Assembly (NCBI RefSeq): GCF_017316305.2 | Contig: NZ_CP147250.1 | Location: 2,231,001 to 2,295,000, forward strand | DNA: 64,000 nt | DNA from: Enterococcus sp. DIV1094 | GTDB taxonomy: Bacteria; Bacillota; Bacilli; Lactobacillales; Enterococcaceae | Direction of reading: 5' to 3' | In this document: positions 17,397 through 27,490 of the stretch, piece after piece | How positions within the stretch are numbered: the stretch's first letter is position 1 | Layout: every line of letters starts with the position of its first letter | Translations under genes and position numbers: made by a program | The notes under the pieces: model-generated | The model's database searches: none | What the model was told of the DNA's origin: nothing | Seen by the model: only the letters and a program-made list of their open reading frames with translations

Positions 17397-18113
17397 ATGA
17401 AAAAATTTTTACGAAAATCTAAGAAAAACAAAGACGTGATTGAGGACGCTGTAATCAAAAATGAAGAACCAAAATTGGAAGAAACATTCGAGCAAACACC
17501 TGAGGAAGAGAAAGAATTTGCTTCTTTTTTTGCAGAGACGATGAAAAGACTTCCTCAAAAAACATCTGCAATTATTTTACGGAGTTTTGATTCATCAAAA
17601 AGCCGAGCAGAACAAACATTAGCAAAAAGCAAAACACAATTTGATCGTCTATTTGAAGAGTTTTTAAAAGGAGTAGACGAACCATTACGGAAAAAATGTC
17701 ATGCGACGATCCATGCAGCATCATTGACTGCGGCGATCATCGGTTGTTCGCCGATTCCTTTTTCGGATGCTTTCTTACTTGTACCTGTCCAGTTGACGAT
17801 GATGGGACGTCTCCACAAGTTGTTCGGGCAATCGTGGTCGGAATCTTTAGGTAAAAGCGTATCAAAAGAATTGATCGTTGTTAGTCTTGGAAGAAGTGCA
17901 GTAGGCAATATCATCAAAGTCATCCCGGCGGTGGGAACAGTGGCCGGGGCTGCGATCAATGCAACCGTTGCTAGTACGATCACGGAATCCCTCGGTTGGA
18001 TCACAGTAAAAATGTTGAATGATGGCGAAGATATCTTTGATGACGTGATGTCTTTCAAAGGCCAAGTGCAAACATTGTTTACTTTATTGAAACGTAAAAA
18101 GCAAATGAAATAA
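17397..18113 (+). CDS. DUF697 (YcjF-like) membrane-associated protein
   Basis: The first 100 residues are charged and helical and may form a coiled coil. Residues 105-215 form a DUF697-like region with two hydrophobic helical hairpins (AASLTAAIIGCSPIPFSDAF and VIPAVGTVAGAAINATVAST). In other bacteria this domain is often attached to a GTPase; here no GTPase motif is present. The cellular role is unknown. The gene is a single unit with a promoter and a shared terminator. Confidence 0.75.
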   Translation: MKKFLRKSKKNKDVIEDAVIKNEEPKLEETFEQTPEEEKEFASFFAETMKRLPQKTSAIILRSFDSSKSRAEQTLAKSKTQFDRLFEEFLKGVDEPLRKKCHATIHAASLTAAIIGCSPIPFSDAFLLVPVQLTMMGRLHKLFGQSWSESLGKSVSKELIVVSLGRSAVGNIIKVIPAVGTVAGAAINATVASTITESLGWITVKMLNDGEDIFDDVMSFKGQVQTLFTLLKRKKQMK

Positions 18114-18140
18114 GGCATGATCGGAAATAATTTGATACAA

Positions 18141-18203
18141 AAAAATAAGCATTTTCCTCTGAAATAGTTTTATCCTATTTTATAGAGGAAAATGCTTATT
18201 TTT
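18141..18203. terminator. bidirectional terminator
   Basis: A 20-base arm (18141-18160) pairs perfectly with 18184-18203, with A and T runs at the ends. It separates the convergent DUF697 and rRNA methyltransferase genes. Confidence 0.9.
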
Positions 18204-18221
18204 ATAAATTGAGGGGGTTGC

Positions 18222-19598
18222 TTATTTTTTTGTTAATTTCACGACGACTTCACAACGAGCAGTCTGCGGGAACATGTCGACGGATTGTAAATACTCTACT
18301 TGGAATACCTTCGCTAATTGGACGAGGTCTCTCGCCAAAGTCGAAACATTACATGAAATATAAACTAATTTCTGCGGAGGGTTTTTTAAAATTGCGTGGA
18401 TCAACTGCTCGTCCAAGCCAGTACGTGGTGGATCAACAATGATCCCATCCGGTCGAAATCCTTCATTCAACCACTTGGGTAATAGCTCTTCTGCAGTTCC
18501 TACTTCGTAGCGCGTATTGTGGTAACCTAGGCGTTCTGCATTTTTTTGAGCATCTGCGATGGCTTGGGGGATCGTATCCATTCCGCGAACTTCTTTTGCT
18601 TTGTTTGCCACACTCAAACCGATTGTTCCCACGCCACAATAAGCATCTACGATCGTTTCTTCAGGTTGGATAGCCAAAGCTTTGATTCCTTCACCATATA
18701 AAACTTCAGTTTGTTGAGGATTCAACTGGAAAAATGCACGAGGTGAAAGATCAAATGTTACTTCATTGATCCGTTCTTCGATTGCTTCTTTCCCCCAAAG
18801 ATGCTTCGTTTCGTCGCCCATCACAAGGGAGGTCTTCAAAGGTTGGACGTTTTGCATGATCGAAACGACTTCAGGTAGTTGTTGATTGATTTCACGAATC
18901 AGCGCATTTTTTTGTGGGAATTTTTGACTTCTAGTAATAAAGACCACTTGCAGTTCTCCAGTCTGGACCCCAACTCGGACCATGATCGTACGGAAAATGC
19001 CACTATCAGCGCGTTCGTCATAGATCGGTAAGTCGTACTTGTTCAACAAATCAACGACTGTATTCATCACTTTTTGCGTTGCAGGTTCTTGAACTAAACA
19101 GTCAGTGATCGCCACCAAGTGATGCGAATTTGCCTGATAAAGTCCAGCTTCGATTTTGTCTGTTTGTTTATTTTTTCTTAATTGGAATTGCGCTTTATTA
19201 CGATAACGCCAAGGATCGTCCATTCCGATCGTCGGTAGCAATGGATAATCACGATAGCCGGCGGGTTTGAATTTTTCTAAGGACTGTAAAAGCAAATCTT
19301 TTTTGAAATCGAGTTGTGCATGGTACGCTAAATGCTGCAATTGGCAACCGCCACATTCATAGTAGACTGGACACGGAGCAGTCACGCGGTCAGTACTCGT
19401 TTTTTTGACTTTGACCAATTGTCCTTCTGCGTAGCGAGGAGTTGCTTTAGTGATTTTTACTACGACTTCTTCTTTCGGAAGGGCATACGGAACAAAGACG
19501 ATCATGCGTTTAAAATAGCCGATTCCTTCTCCGTTGATCCCTAAACGTTTGATTTTTAATGTGATCGTTTGGCCGTTTTTAACAATTGCTTCTGGCAT
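18222..19598 (-). CDS. rlmD: 23S rRNA (uracil-5-)-methyltransferase, RlmD/RlmCD type
   Basis: This SAM-dependent enzyme methylates C5 of a uridine in 23S rRNA. The 458-residue protein has an N-terminal TRAM domain (about residues 4-60), a CxxxxxCGGC cluster motif (CPVYYECGGC) for an iron-sulfur cluster, the SAM-binding VDAYCGVGTIGLSVA, the DPPRTGL motif and the catalytic cysteine in YISCNVSTLARDL. The ATG at 19598 follows AGGGAG at good spacing and is preferred to upstream codons. Low-GC Gram-positives often have one enzyme (RlmCD) that methylates two sites or two paralogues; which applies here is unknown. It is divergent from recX. Confidence 0.92.
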   Translation of the reverse strand: MPEAIVKNGQTITLKIKRLGINGEGIGYFKRMIVFVPYALPKEEVVVKITKATPRYAEGQLVKVKKTSTDRVTAPCPVYYECGGCQLQHLAYHAQLDFKKDLLLQSLEKFKPAGYRDYPLLPTIGMDDPWRYRNKAQFQLRKNKQTDKIEAGLYQANSHHLVAITDCLVQEPATQKVMNTVVDLLNKYDLPIYDERADSGIFRTIMVRVGVQTGELQVVFITRSQKFPQKNALIREINQQLPEVVSIMQNVQPLKTSLVMGDETKHLWGKEAIEERINEVTFDLSPRAFFQLNPQQTEVLYGEGIKALAIQPEETIVDAYCGVGTIGLSVANKAKEVRGMDTIPQAIADAQKNAERLGYHNTRYEVGTAEELLPKWLNEGFRPDGIIVDPPRTGLDEQLIHAILKNPPQKLVYISCNVSTLARDLVQLAKVFQVEYLQSVDMFPQTARCEVVVKLTKK

Positions 19599-19703
19599 AG
19601 GTATCTCCCTTTTTATCATTATGTGGCTATATTCTACCATATTATAGCGAAAGTTGGGGATTTTCTATGTTATGATAGGAATATATGTTCGAGGAGGGAT
19701 AAG

Positions 19704-20504
19704 TTGCTTTCTATCACAAGAATCAGTAAAGGCAAAGGGCCTTTTTATCAAGTTGATCTATCGGATGGCGAAGTACTACAAGTCTCAGAAGATATTTTAG
19801 TACGCTATCGTTTATTAAAAGGGCAAGAATTAACAAAAGATAAATTAGCAGAAATCAAAAAAAGTACAGGGTATGATTTTGGTTTACAACAAGCATTGAA
19901 TTATTTGAGTTACCAACTCCGAACAGAAAAAGAGATTCGGATCTATTTAAAAGATAAAGAGGTCGGGCAAGAAGATCGACATAAGATCGTTGAAAAATTA
20001 AAAGAACTAGGTTTAGTAAATGATTTAACTTTTGGTGAAAGTTACGTGCGAACGAATATGCGTTTGAGTGATAAAGGACCGAAAAAATTAGCACAGCAAA
20101 TGCAACAAAAAGGGCTCTCGCCAGAAGTGATCGAACAGTCATTAAGCCAGTACCCATTTGAAGAACAGGTAGAAAATGCCCGACAAACAGCGGAAAAGAC
20201 TTACGAAAAAAACCGTGCAAAGAGTCAAAAAGATTTATTACGGAATATCCAACAGAAATTGATGACAAAAGGGTTTACCAATGATGTGATCCAAGAAGCC
20301 ATGCAAACATTGCCGCAAGAAACGGATCCAGATACTGAGTACGAGCGCTTAGTGCAACAAGGGGAGAAAATCTGGCGTAAGAATAGCCGTTTTGAACCTC
20401 AAAAAAGAAAGATGAAAGTAAAGCAGAGTCTCTATCAAAAAGGATTTGATTTTGAGATGATCCAACGCTTTATTTTAGAAAAGGAAGAAGAAGCAAGTGA
20501 GTAG
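19704..20504 (+). CDS. recX: recombination regulator RecX
   Basis: RecX binds RecA filaments and modulates recombination and the SOS response. The 266-residue protein has the extended three-helix repeats of Gram-positive RecX (ALNYLSYQLRTEKEIRIYL, then KGPKKLAQQMQQKGLS, then a C-terminal repeat). It starts with TTG at 19704, set by GAGGAGGG just upstream; longer frames to 19569 overlap the divergent gene and look spurious. It overlaps mutY by 8 bp, so the two are translationally coupled in a DNA-maintenance operon. Confidence 0.93.
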   Translation: MLSITRISKGKGPFYQVDLSDGEVLQVSEDILVRYRLLKGQELTKDKLAEIKKSTGYDFGLQQALNYLSYQLRTEKEIRIYLKDKEVGQEDRHKIVEKLKELGLVNDLTFGESYVRTNMRLSDKGPKKLAQQMQQKGLSPEVIEQSLSQYPFEEQVENARQTAEKTYEKNRAKSQKDLLRNIQQKLMTKGFTNDVIQEAMQTLPQETDPDTEYERLVQQGEKIWRKNSRFEPQKRKMKVKQSLYQKGFDFEMIQRFILEKEEEASE

Positions 20505-21678
20505 AGAATGGGAAAACTGGTCTTCAGAAAAAACAAAAGAATTTCAAGAACGGTTCATCGAATGGTATGAACTTGAGAAAAGGAATCTGCCTTGGCGATA
20601 CAATCAAGATCCTTATCGTATTTGGATATCAGAAATCATGTTGCAACAAACTCGAGTCGATACAGTTATTGATTATTTTTACCGCTTTATGGAATGGTTC
20701 CCCACCATTGAAGCATTGGCGCAAGCACCAGAAGAGAAACTATTGAAAGCTTGGGAAGGCTTAGGTTATTATTCTCGGGCAAGAAATATTCAAGCCGCTG
20801 CCAAACAGATCATGGAAGACTTTGACGGAAAAATGCCGCAAACGCCGGAAGAAATCAGTACATTGAAAGGGATTGGCCCATATACGACAGGAGCGATCGC
20901 GAGTATTGCTTTTGATTTACCTGAACCAGCGATCGATGGGAATGTGATGCGTGTCGTGAGTCGCTTGTTCTGTATTGAAGAAGATATTGCGAAGGCATCG
21001 AGCCGGAAAGTGTTTGATCAAGCAATGAGAAAAATCATTGACGAAAAACATCCAGGTGAATTCAATCAAGCGATGATGGATCTAGGATCAGCAATCTGTA
21101 CCCCAACTTCTCCGAAATGTGAAGAATGCCCGATCCAAGCATTCTGTTTAGCAAAGGAAAAAGGAGTCCAAACTGCTTTTCCTGTCAAGACGAAAAAAGC
21201 GAAACCGCGAGATGTTTACTATATTTGTGCAGCAATCGAAAATTCTGCAGGCGCGTATTATTTTGAACGGAGAGACCAACAAAAATTACTTGCTGATATG
21301 TGGACATTTCCAATGGTAGAAGTGACGAAAGAAGAATATGAAAAACTTCAGACAAAATGGCAAGCGATGAATGAAATCAGTTTGTTCGATGAAGCTCTAG
21401 TGGCTGAAGAAACTTCAGCCTTGCCTTTTGTCCAAGCTGATAAAGTCGTGTGGCAAAAGCGCCACTTAGGCGAAGTGACGCATATCTTCAGTCATTTGAA
21501 ATGGCATGTTTTACTATTTTACGGTCGGTTACCTAAGAACGAAGAAGACTTGTCAGAGAGCGGAAAACAAACACAGTGGTTGCTCCCAACCTCGTTTGAA
21601 GAAGTGGTTTTTCCAAAAGTGCAAATGAAGCTAGTCCAGCAGCTCGATAAAAATCGAAACAATAGTAATCCTTTCTAG
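20497..21678 (+). CDS. mutY: A/G-specific adenine glycosylase
   Basis: MutY removes adenine mispaired with 8-oxoguanine. The 393-residue protein has the helix-hairpin-helix LKGIGPYTTGAIASIAF with the catalytic Asp shortly after (PAIDGNVMRV), the iron-sulfur ligands CTPTSPKCEECPIQAFC, and a C-terminal NUDIX-like 8-oxoG-recognition domain (from about residue 235). It begins with GTG inside the recX stop region. No terminator is obvious, and a promoter for the next gene lies directly after it. Confidence 0.95.
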   Translation: MSREWENWSSEKTKEFQERFIEWYELEKRNLPWRYNQDPYRIWISEIMLQQTRVDTVIDYFYRFMEWFPTIEALAQAPEEKLLKAWEGLGYYSRARNIQAAAKQIMEDFDGKMPQTPEEISTLKGIGPYTTGAIASIAFDLPEPAIDGNVMRVVSRLFCIEEDIAKASSRKVFDQAMRKIIDEKHPGEFNQAMMDLGSAICTPTSPKCEECPIQAFCLAKEKGVQTAFPVKTKKAKPRDVYYICAAIENSAGAYYFERRDQQKLLADMWTFPMVEVTKEEYEKLQTKWQAMNEISLFDEALVAEETSALPFVQADKVVWQKRHLGEVTHIFSHLKWHVLLFYGRLPKNEEDLSESGKQTQWLLPTSFEEVVFPKVQMKLVQQLDKNRNNSNPF

Positions 21679-21770
21679 GCAAAGATGATTTTTATTGCTA
21701 TAATAATTACGATGTCGGTGTAATGAACACCCCAACACAAAGCACAAAATGTTGCTAAGGAAGGATTGCG

Positions 21771-22304
21771 ATGGGAGTTCCAAAAGAAGGAGAGTTTGTA
21801 ACGATCCAAAGTTATAAACACGACGGCAAATTGCATCGAACGTGGCGTGATACTATGGTATTGAAAACAAGCGAACACTCAATGATCGGTGTCAACGATC
21901 ATACTCTTGTAACAGAGTCTGATGGCCGACGCTGGGTGACGCGAGAACCAGCGATTGTATATTTTCATAAAAAATACTGGTTCAATGTAATAGCAATGAT
22001 TAGAGAAAAGGGGGTTTCCTATTATTGTAATCTGGCTTCACCTTTTTTATTAGATGAGGAAGCATTAAAATATATTGATTATGACTTAGATATCAAGGTT
22101 TTTCCTGATGGCGAGAAGCGCTTGTTAGATGTCGATGAATATGAGATGCATAGTCAAATGATGAATTATCCAAGTGATATTGACTTCATTTTAAAAGAGA
22201 ACGTGAAGATTTTGGTTGACTGGATCAATAATGGAGATGGCCCTTTCTCAGAAGGCTATATTGATATTTGGTATGACCGTTACAAGCAATTGTCGCAAAA
22301 GTAA
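21771..22304 (+). CDS. DUF402 nucleoside tri/diphosphate phosphatase (Ntdp type)
   Basis: This 177-residue protein belongs to the DUF402 family; members in staphylococci hydrolyse nucleoside tri- and diphosphates. Typical motifs are [30 protein letters not shown] and a conserved acidic set around [14 protein letters not shown] and LDVDEYE, which binds metal. A promoter -10 (TATAAT, 21709-21714) precedes it and an AAGGA site stands before the ATG. It is a single-gene unit. Confidence 0.88.
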   Translation: MGVPKEGEFVTIQSYKHDGKLHRTWRDTMVLKTSEHSMIGVNDHTLVTESDGRRWVTREPAIVYFHKKYWFNVIAMIREKGVSYYCNLASPFLLDEEALKYIDYDLDIKVFPDGEKRLLDVDEYEMHSQMMNYPSDIDFILKENVKILVDWINNGDGPFSEGYIDIWYDRYKQLSQK

Positions 22305-22308
22305 ACGA

Positions 22309-22354
22309 AAACAGTAAGCAAATGAAGTAATCTTCATTTTGCTTACTGTTTTTA
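22309..22354. terminator. terminator between convergent genes
   Basis: AAACAGTAAGCAAATGAAG (22309-22327) pairs with CTTCATTTTGCTTACTGTTT (22332-22351), followed by T residues. Confidence 0.88.
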
Positions 22355-22364
22355 CTTGAGTGCG

Positions 22365-22799
22365 TCATAAAGTCTTTTTCATATTGACGTGTTGAATGCC
22401 AGCATCTTCAAAGATCTCGCCATATGGATGATAATCGAGTTTTTCATAAAACGGGATAGCTGACAATTGAGCGCCTAATTTTACCGTATCAAATCCTTGT
22501 TTTTTTGCGAAATCTTCCGCTTCTCTGATGAGTATTTGACCAAGTCCTTGTTGACGGTATTGGGCAAGGATCGCCATACGCTGTACTTTTATCTGACCAT
22601 TTTCAAGTGGGAGTAGCCGTACGGTCCCTTTTGCCTCCTGTTCATCTGAATAAAGAACGAAATGGATACAGTATGCCTCGTCTTGATCGATTTCTCGTTC
22701 TGGAGGAACCCCTTGCTCGCCAACGAAAACTTGGTTTCTGATACTTACAGCATCAAGATAAATCGCACTCATCGTATCTTTTGTATGAACTACTTTCAT
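22365..22799 (-). CDS. GNAT family N-acetyltransferase (YjcF/ElaA-like)
   Basis: This 144-residue acetyl-CoA-dependent acetyltransferase has the typical N-terminal VSIRNQVFVGEQGVPPEREID segment, the acetyl-CoA-binding motif QYRQQGLGQILI and a C-terminal AIPFYEKLDYHPYGEIF. The start at 22799 follows AAAGGTGG; longer frames lack a ribosome-binding site. The substrate is unknown. It is divergent from the AI-2E-type exporter gene. Confidence 0.85.
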   Translation of the reverse strand: MKVVHTKDTMSAIYLDAVSIRNQVFVGEQGVPPEREIDQDEAYCIHFVLYSDEQEAKGTVRLLPLENGQIKVQRMAILAQYRQQGLGQILIREAEDFAKKQGFDTVKLGAQLSAIPFYEKLDYHPYGEIFEDAGIQHVNMKKTL

Positions 22800-22932
22800 C
22801 AAACAGCCACCTTTCTTTCCAGTAGTATACTGTAAAGTGATTGGAATGGAAAGTGCATAAAATAAATTAAAAATAACAGATTTTTTTAAAAGAATGTTAT
22901 ATACTAGCATAAAAAGGAAAGAAGGGAATTAT

Positions 22933-24057
22933 TTGTTCGATAAATTAAGACAATCAAAGTTAATGTTTTGGTCGTTTGAGTTGTTGATTTTAGCAACGTT
23001 GATCTTGGTCTCCTCAAAAATCAACTTTATCTTCCAACCAATCGGAACATTCTTCTCCACATTATTTGCACCAGTCTTGATTGCTGGTTTTTTATATTAT
23101 ATTTTAAATCCAATCGTTGAATTACTGATGAAAACCAAAATGAAACGAATCTGGGCAGTCGCCATTGTGCTGTTGTTACTAGTAGCTGCTTTGGTTTGGA
23201 TCTTGTTAAGTGTGATACCAAGTTTAGTGCAACAGATTTCTTCTTTGGCTTCGAACACGCCTAATTTTATTCGCCAAGTAGAGACTTGGTTATCAGAAGT
23301 TGCTCAATGGTCGGTATTCAGAGATGTGGATATCAATAAGTACTTTGAACAATTGGATATTTCGTATGGCACGATCATCCAACAATTTTTAAGCGGCTTA
23401 TCCAACAGCTTAGGGTCGATCGTTGGGACGATTGCTTCAGCAACTATCGTTATTATCACCGCACCATTCATTCTATTTTATATGCTAAAAGACGGTGAAA
23501 AGCTTGTCCCGAATATCAAGCGTTTCTTCCCGGAAAAGCGAAGAGAGCAAATCGTTGAATTATTAGGACAGTTAAATAAGACGCTAGCTAATTATATTAG
23601 TGGGCAAGCAATCGAATGTTTATTCGTTGGGACATTTACTTTTCTAGGTTATTTTGCAATAGGGGTCGATTATGCTTTTCTTTTCGGTGTGATTGCTGGG
23701 TTGACTAACCTTATTCCTTATTTAGGACCATATTTAGGATTAGCTCCTGCCTTTTTAGTCACAGTATTCAATGATCCGTTTAGAGCATTATTATGTTGTG
23801 GGGTCGTTTTGATCGTTCAGCAATTAGATGGAAACATCATTTATCCGAATGTTATCGGTAAATCGTTGAAGATCCATCCACTAACGATAATCATTGTTTT
23901 ATTAGTTGCAGGAAACATTGCTGGCTTATTAGGGATTTTCTTAGGTGTACCTTTTTATGCAATCTGTAAAACAATCATTTCTTATGTCGTCAAGATCGTC
24001 AAAGAAGACAAGCAAAATGAGAACAAGAAAAAAATTGCGACGACTCTTGAGTCCTAA
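22933..24057 (+). CDS. AI-2E family transporter (PerM/UPF0118)
   Basis: This 374-residue polytopic membrane protein has about seven to eight helices and the family pattern: two early helices, a soluble middle loop (about residues 95-150), and the late GVIAGLTNLIPYLGPYLG and LLVAGNIAGLLGIFLGVPF motifs. Some members export AI-2-like signals, others Na+ or H+; the substrate is not predictable. It starts at a TTG (22933) after GAAGGGAA. A strong terminator follows the gene. Confidence 0.85.
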   Translation: MFDKLRQSKLMFWSFELLILATLILVSSKINFIFQPIGTFFSTLFAPVLIAGFLYYILNPIVELLMKTKMKRIWAVAIVLLLLVAALVWILLSVIPSLVQQISSLASNTPNFIRQVETWLSEVAQWSVFRDVDINKYFEQLDISYGTIIQQFLSGLSNSLGSIVGTIASATIVIITAPFILFYMLKDGEKLVPNIKRFFPEKRREQIVELLGQLNKTLANYISGQAIECLFVGTFTFLGYFAIGVDYAFLFGVIAGLTNLIPYLGPYLGLAPAFLVTVFNDPFRALLCCGVVLIVQQLDGNIIYPNVIGKSLKIHPLTIIIVLLVAGNIAGLLGIFLGVPFYAICKTIISYVVKIVKEDKQNENKKKIATTLES

Positions 24058-24109
24058 GAAACCTTTGGCTGTTTTTATTGCAAAGAAAATAGCTTTATGA
24101 TACCATTTT

Positions 24110-24138
24110 AACGTGGCTACCTTTAGCCACGTTTTTTT
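24110..24138 (+). terminator. terminator of the AI-2E-type gene
   Basis: AACGTGGCTA (24110-24119) pairs with TAGCCACGTT (24124-24133), followed by T residues. Confidence 0.92.
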
Positions 24139-24184
24139 CTATAAAAATATAAAAAATATAAATGAATAAGGAGAGAATGCGATT

Positions 24185-25561
24185 ATGAATGCTGACCCTG
24201 AGAGTCAGTCGCTGTTAGCGCAAATTTTATTATTGATCATTTTGACATTGATCAATGCTTTTTTAGCAGCTTCCGAAATTGCAGTTGTATCGATCAATAA
24301 AAATCGGATCGAACAAAAAGCGGAAGAAGGAGATGTTAAATCTAAAAAGCTTTTAAAAATATTGCAGAACCCAAATAACTTCCTATCCACTATCCAAGTA
24401 GGAATCACTTTGGTCAATATTTTATCTGGTGCATCTTTAGCTAATACTTTATCCGTAAGATTAGCCCCACTACTAGGTGGCGGTGCCGCAGCAAGAAGTA
24501 TTGCAAATATTATCGTACTGGCTATTTTGACCTATGTTTCGATTGTTTTTGGAGAATTGTACCCGAAAAGGATCGCTTTGAATAAATCAGAGGAAGTAGC
24601 GAATTTCACCTCTGGTATGATCCGTTTGATCGGTGTCGTAGCGAAACCTTTCGTTTGGTTACTGTCTGCATCTACTAGCTTATTGGCACGGATAACACCA
24701 ATGACTTTTGATGATGAAGATTCAAAGATGACCCGCGACGAAATGCGGTATATGCTTGAAAACGAAGGGGTATTGAACAACGAAGAGTTGGAAATGCTTC
24801 AAGGTGTCTTTTCCTTAGACACAAAAGTAGCAAGGGAAGTAATGGTTCCTCGAACAGATGCTTTTATGATCGACATTAATGACTCCATTGAAGAAAATGT
24901 CAACGAAGTATTATCTGAAAATTACTCAAGGATTCCTGTTTATAATGAAGACAAAGACAAAGTCGTTGGGATCCTCCACACGAAAAACTTATTAAAAGCG
25001 GCCCATAAATTTGGGTTTGAACATCTAGAGATCAAAAAAATCATCCAAGAACCACTTTTTGTTCCAGAAACGATTTTTATTGATGATCTATTATATGAAA
25101 TGAAGAAAACACAAAATCAAATGGCGATCCTTTTAGATGAATATGGTGGGGTTGTTGGTTTAGTAACATTAGAAGATCTGCTTGAAGAAATCGTCGGAGA
25201 GATCGATGACGAATCTGATGAAGTAGAAAACCTCTACGAACAAATCGGTGACTACGAATATATCATCCAAGGCAGAATGCTGATCGATGAATTCAACGAA
25301 GCATTTGAAAGCAATCTTCATATGAGTGATGTGGATACAATGGCCGGTTATTTGATCACGGCTTTAGGCATGATTCCTGATGAAGGAGAAAAGCTGTCAT
25401 TTGATGTTGAAAATATCACGTTGATCTCTGAAGAAATGGAAGGCTCACGAGTGCTTAAAATTCGTGTGATTTTCCATGATCCAGAAGAAATAGAAGCTGA
25501 ACCTGATGAAGAACGTCGTTACTTCAAAAAAGATTTTGAAGATGACGAGCCTCGAAGATAA
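24185..25561 (+). CDS. CNNM/CorC-type hemolysin family membrane protein
   Basis: This 458-residue protein has an N-terminal DUF21/CNNM membrane domain (about residues 10-190) with three to four helices, a CBS pair (about 205-330; VMVPRTDAFMIDIND, ILLDEYGGVVGLVTLEDLLEEIVGEI) and a C-terminal CorC/HlyC domain (about 345-430). The family is linked to magnesium and cobalt efflux; the hemolysin label is historical. The start follows AAGGAGAG. A weak terminator-like repeat lies at about 25589-25642, before the prfC promoter. Confidence 0.9.
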   Translation: MNADPESQSLLAQILLLIILTLINAFLAASEIAVVSINKNRIEQKAEEGDVKSKKLLKILQNPNNFLSTIQVGITLVNILSGASLANTLSVRLAPLLGGGAAARSIANIIVLAILTYVSIVFGELYPKRIALNKSEEVANFTSGMIRLIGVVAKPFVWLLSASTSLLARITPMTFDDEDSKMTRDEMRYMLENEGVLNNEELEMLQGVFSLDTKVAREVMVPRTDAFMIDINDSIEENVNEVLSENYSRIPVYNEDKDKVVGILHTKNLLKAAHKFGFEHLEIKKIIQEPLFVPETIFIDDLLYEMKKTQNQMAILLDEYGGVVGLVTLEDLLEEIVGEIDDESDEVENLYEQIGDYEYIIQGRMLIDEFNEAFESNLHMSDVDTMAGYLITALGMIPDEGEKLSFDVENITLISEEMEGSRVLKIRVIFHDPEEIEAEPDEERRYFKKDFEDDEPRR

Positions 25562-25806
25562 CACAGCTTCAACTATTTTCTAACTAAACAAAGAGCGGAT
25601 ATATTACTTGTCTTATGAAGTGATGTATCTGTTCTTTTTTTGGAGATATATAATGAAAAGAAAGAGTAAAACTGTTTCGCTGACTTTTTCAAACAGAAGA
25701 TCCATGCTATACTATTTGAGTTGAAGAAAAGGATAGAGGATCTGTCGAATAATCGAAGGATTTCTCTTTGATGAAGCAATAGACAAATGAAGAATGGAGT
25801 AAATTT

Positions 25807-27387
25807 ATGAACAATCCAGAATTAAAACAGCAAGTGGACAATCGTCGTACATTTGCGATCATTTCCCATCCGGATGCAGGGAAAACAACGATTACCGAGC
25901 AACTGCTTTTGTTCGGTGGAGCGATTCGCCAAGCAGGAACAGTCAAAGGAAAGAAAACAGGGAATTTTGCAAAATCCGACTGGATGGAAATCGAAAAGCA
26001 ACGTGGGATCTCTGTCACAAGTTCAGTGATGCAATTTGATTACCATGGAAAAAGAGTCAATATTCTAGATACACCAGGGCATGAGGATTTCTCAGAAGAT
26101 ACGTATCGTACCTTGATGGCTGTCGATAGCGCAGTCATGGTCATCGATAGCGCAAAAGGGATCGAAGCACAAACTAAAAAACTTTTCCAAGTAGTCAAAA
26201 AAAGAGGCATCCCTATTTTCACTTTTATCAATAAATTGGATCGTGACGGTAGAGAGCCGCTTGAATTATTAGAAGAATTGGAAGAATTATTAGATATCGA
26301 ATCTTATCCAATGAATTGGCCGATCGGTATGGGTAAAGGACTGGAAGGATTGTATGACATCCACCATAACCGTGTCGAATTTTATCGCCCTGAAAACTAT
26401 CAAGATGAACGTTTAGCTCAATTAGATGAGGACGGGCATCTGCCGGAAAATCATCCGTTAAGAAATAATTCATTGTACGAACAAGTCCTTGATGAAGTAG
26501 AACTGTTAAAAGAAGCAGGTGACGCATTCAATGAAGAAAAAATCGCTCGCGGAGAGCAAACACCAGTCTTCTTTGGTTCAGCTTTAACTAATTTTGGTGT
26601 ACAGACCTTTTTAGAAACGTTTGTTGAATTTGCGCCATCGCCTTATGGCCATAAAACACGTGAAGATCAAGTAGTCAGCCCATACGAAGAAGAATTCTCT
26701 GGTTTTGTCTTTAAGATTCAAGCAAATATGAACCCGGCTCACCGAGATCGTATTGCGTTTGTACGAATCTGTTCAGGCACATTTGAACGTGGGATGGATG
26801 TTTTCCTAGAACGAACGAATAAAAAATTGAAATTAAGTAATGTCACTCAGTTTATGGCAGATGCCAGAGAAAACGTTGAAAATGCTGTAGCAGGAGATAT
26901 CATTGGAGTATACGATACTGGAAACTATCAGATTGGTGATACTTTATATGAAGGAAAACTAAAAGTAGCTTATGAAGAATTGCCTTCATTCACACCAGAA
27001 CTTTTCATGAAAGTAACAGCAAAAAATGTGATGAAACAAAAATCATTCCACAAAGGGATCAACCAATTAGTACAAGAAGGGGCGATCCAATTGTACAAAA
27101 CCTATGTGACGGAAGAATACATCATTGGTGCTGTTGGACAATTGCAATTTGAAGTTTTCCAATATCGGATGTTGAATGAATACAACGCAGAAGTCATCAT
27201 GTCACCAATGGGCAATAAGATCGCACGCTGGATCGAGCCAGAGGATCTAGATGAAAAGATGAGTTCAAGTCGAAACATCTTAGCAAGAGATCGTTTTGAT
27301 CAACCGCTATTCCTATTTGAGAACCAGTTTGCAGAACGCTGGTTTGCAGACAAATATCCAAATGTGAAATTGAAAAGTTTGATGTAA
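25807..27387 (+). CDS. prfC: peptide chain release factor 3
   Basis: RF3 is a GTPase that releases RF1/RF2 from the ribosome after termination. The 526-residue protein has all G motifs: [13 protein letters not shown], the switch [24 protein letters not shown] and the SALT motif, followed by EF-Tu-like domain II and the RF3 C-terminal domain. It is full-length. The promoter probably lies in 25640-25800. Its natural terminator has been split by the insertion sequence downstream. Confidence 0.97.
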   Translation: MNNPELKQQVDNRRTFAIISHPDAGKTTITEQLLLFGGAIRQAGTVKGKKTGNFAKSDWMEIEKQRGISVTSSVMQFDYHGKRVNILDTPGHEDFSEDTYRTLMAVDSAVMVIDSAKGIEAQTKKLFQVVKKRGIPIFTFINKLDRDGREPLELLEELEELLDIESYPMNWPIGMGKGLEGLYDIHHNRVEFYRPENYQDERLAQLDEDGHLPENHPLRNNSLYEQVLDEVELLKEAGDAFNEEKIARGEQTPVFFGSALTNFGVQTFLETFVEFAPSPYGHKTREDQVVSPYEEEFSGFVFKIQANMNPAHRDRIAFVRICSGTFERGMDVFLERTNKKLKLSNVTQFMADARENVENAVAGDIIGVYDTGNYQIGDTLYEGKLKVAYEELPSFTPELFMKVTAKNVMKQKSFHKGINQLVQEGAIQLYKTYVTEEYIIGAVGQLQFEVFQYRMLNEYNAEVIMSPMGNKIARWIEPEDLDEKMSSSRNILARDRFDQPLFLFENQFAERWFADKYPNVKLKSLM

Positions 27388-27490
27388 TAAGCAGTTCTCA
27401 TTGATTTTGTGGTTTACGCGTAGTGTAATACAGCAAAAATATTTTCAAAGCCACACATCAGAACGAACACACGATAGTTCCTGTTTTCAG